From Roseovarius tolerans (GTDB lineage: Bacteria > Pseudomonadota > Alphaproteobacteria > Rhodobacterales > Rhodobacteraceae): a DNA stretch of 64,000 nucleotides. The position numbers and the translations under genes are program-made. Below are positions 63,625 through 64,000 of the stretch, piece by piece. The stretch is from the NCBI RefSeq assembly GCF_900109855.1, contig NZ_FOBO01000002.1, positions 1 to 64,000 of the forward strand, read 5' to 3'. Within the stretch, counting starts at the first letter, position 1. Every line of letters starts with the position of its first letter. The notes under the pieces are model-generated. The model searched no databases. It was not told the DNA's origin and saw only the letters and a program-made list of their open reading frames with translations.

Positions 63625-64000
63625 ATGCGCATCGCCTCTGTGATGGCCGAAGGGCGGGGCGATACCGATCTTCTGCTGCACGGAGTGGCCATGCGCGCGC
63701 AGGCGCGCGGGCTGCGGCTGTGTGGCACGGTGCAGATCAACTCCAACTGCGATGCGGATCGCCCCTGTGACATGGATGTTCAGGTCTTGCCCGACGGGCC
63801 GGTGATCCGCATTTCGCAAACCCTCGGGCCGGCGGCGCGAGGCTGCAGGCTCGACCCGGCCGCGCTGGAACAGGCGGTGGCCGAAAGCGAGACGCGGCTC
63901 GATGCGGGCTGCGATCTGGTGATCGTCAACAAGTTCGGCAAGCACGAGGCGGAGGGGCGCGGGTTTCGCGGGTTGATTGCGAACGCGCTGACAGCCGGGG
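63625..64000 (+). CDS. DUF2478-like protein, 3' end beyond the window
   Basis: The first 125 codons of a protein starting Met-Arg-Ile-Ala-Ser-Val-Met-Ala-Glu-Gly-Arg-Gly-Asp-Thr-Asp, with cysteines at residues 34, 43 and 48 and an Ile-Val-Asn-Lys-Phe-Gly-Lys-x-Glu-Ala-Glu-Gly motif near 100-111 that is characteristic of the DUF2478 family (putative nucleotide-binding proteins, often near molybdenum genes). A GAGGAGG site lies eight bases before the ATG. The reading frame is open to the end of the window. Confidence 0.8.
   Translation, partial: MRIASVMAEGRGDTDLLLHGVAMRAQARGLRLCGTVQINSNCDADRPCDMDVQVLPDGPVIRISQTLGPAARGCRLDPAALEQAVAESETRLDAGCDLVIVNKFGKHEAEGRGFRGLIANALTAG

Overview
The window is chromosomal DNA from an alphaproteobacterium of the Rhodobacterales (roseobacter/Paracoccus type). 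The evidence is the high GC content with the matching codon bias, a C4-pathway 5-aminolevulinate synthase (hemA), a nuo operon interrupted by extra reading frames as in Rhodobacter and Paracoccus, a NuoE with a helix-hairpin-helix tail, a fragment of a gene transfer agent (GTA) cluster, and FnrL-like boxes. No phylogenetic marker was compared, so the genus is left open.

Layout. (1) 1-4136 is the right end of a more AT-rich genomic island. It carries unrecognised genes, a secreted glycine-rich protein, a VPLPA-CTERM surface protein, a BTLCP-type cysteine peptidase and an IS OrfA remnant. It ends exactly at a 3' fragment of a tRNA-Val gene, the usual footprint of tRNA-targeted integration. (2) 4296-9138 holds two membrane transporters (SLC13/DASS type, and a CPA1 Na+/H+ antiporter with a cNMP-binding domain) and two identical tRNA-Asp genes. 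(3) 9172-15060, all on the minus strand, has an M20 dipeptidase, a haloacetate dehalogenase and a complete TRAP transporter with a UspA protein (TeaABCD-like order). (4) 15295-19084 has hemA, a RodZ-like protein and ispG. (5) 19174-21981 has a candidate small RNA, GTA genes g1 and g2 only (g2 is frameshifted in a G8 tract), a foreign AT-rich HEPN-like gene inside 12-bp inverted repeats, and a CAU tRNA. (6) 22090-30712 is housekeeping (purMN, rnd, sufE, moaA, gph, a DegT aminotransferase), then a RES-Xre toxin-antitoxin pair with its operator. (7) 30729-41102 is the leucine/isovalerate degradation (liu) cluster: isovaleryl-CoA dehydrogenase, acyl-CoA synthetase, methylcrotonyl-CoA carboxylase, HMG-CoA lyase and an enoyl-CoA hydratase. 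An inverted ompW with an FNR-type box sits inside it. (8) 41235-60346 is the complete 14-gene nuo operon (respiratory complex I) with nine additional genes, closed by a strong terminator. (9) 60386-64000 has birA, coaX, rnj and the start of a DUF2478 gene.

How it works together. The liu enzymes turn isovaleryl-CoA into acetoacetate and acetyl-CoA; the reducing equivalents can enter the respiratory chain that begins with complex I. The palindromes at hemA and ompW suggest oxygen-responsive FnrL control.

The most novel item is a set of exported proteins woven into the nuo operon. Two adjacent ones are built from a roughly 60-residue module, present four times, with two cysteines always 49-50 residues apart. 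I do not recognise this module.
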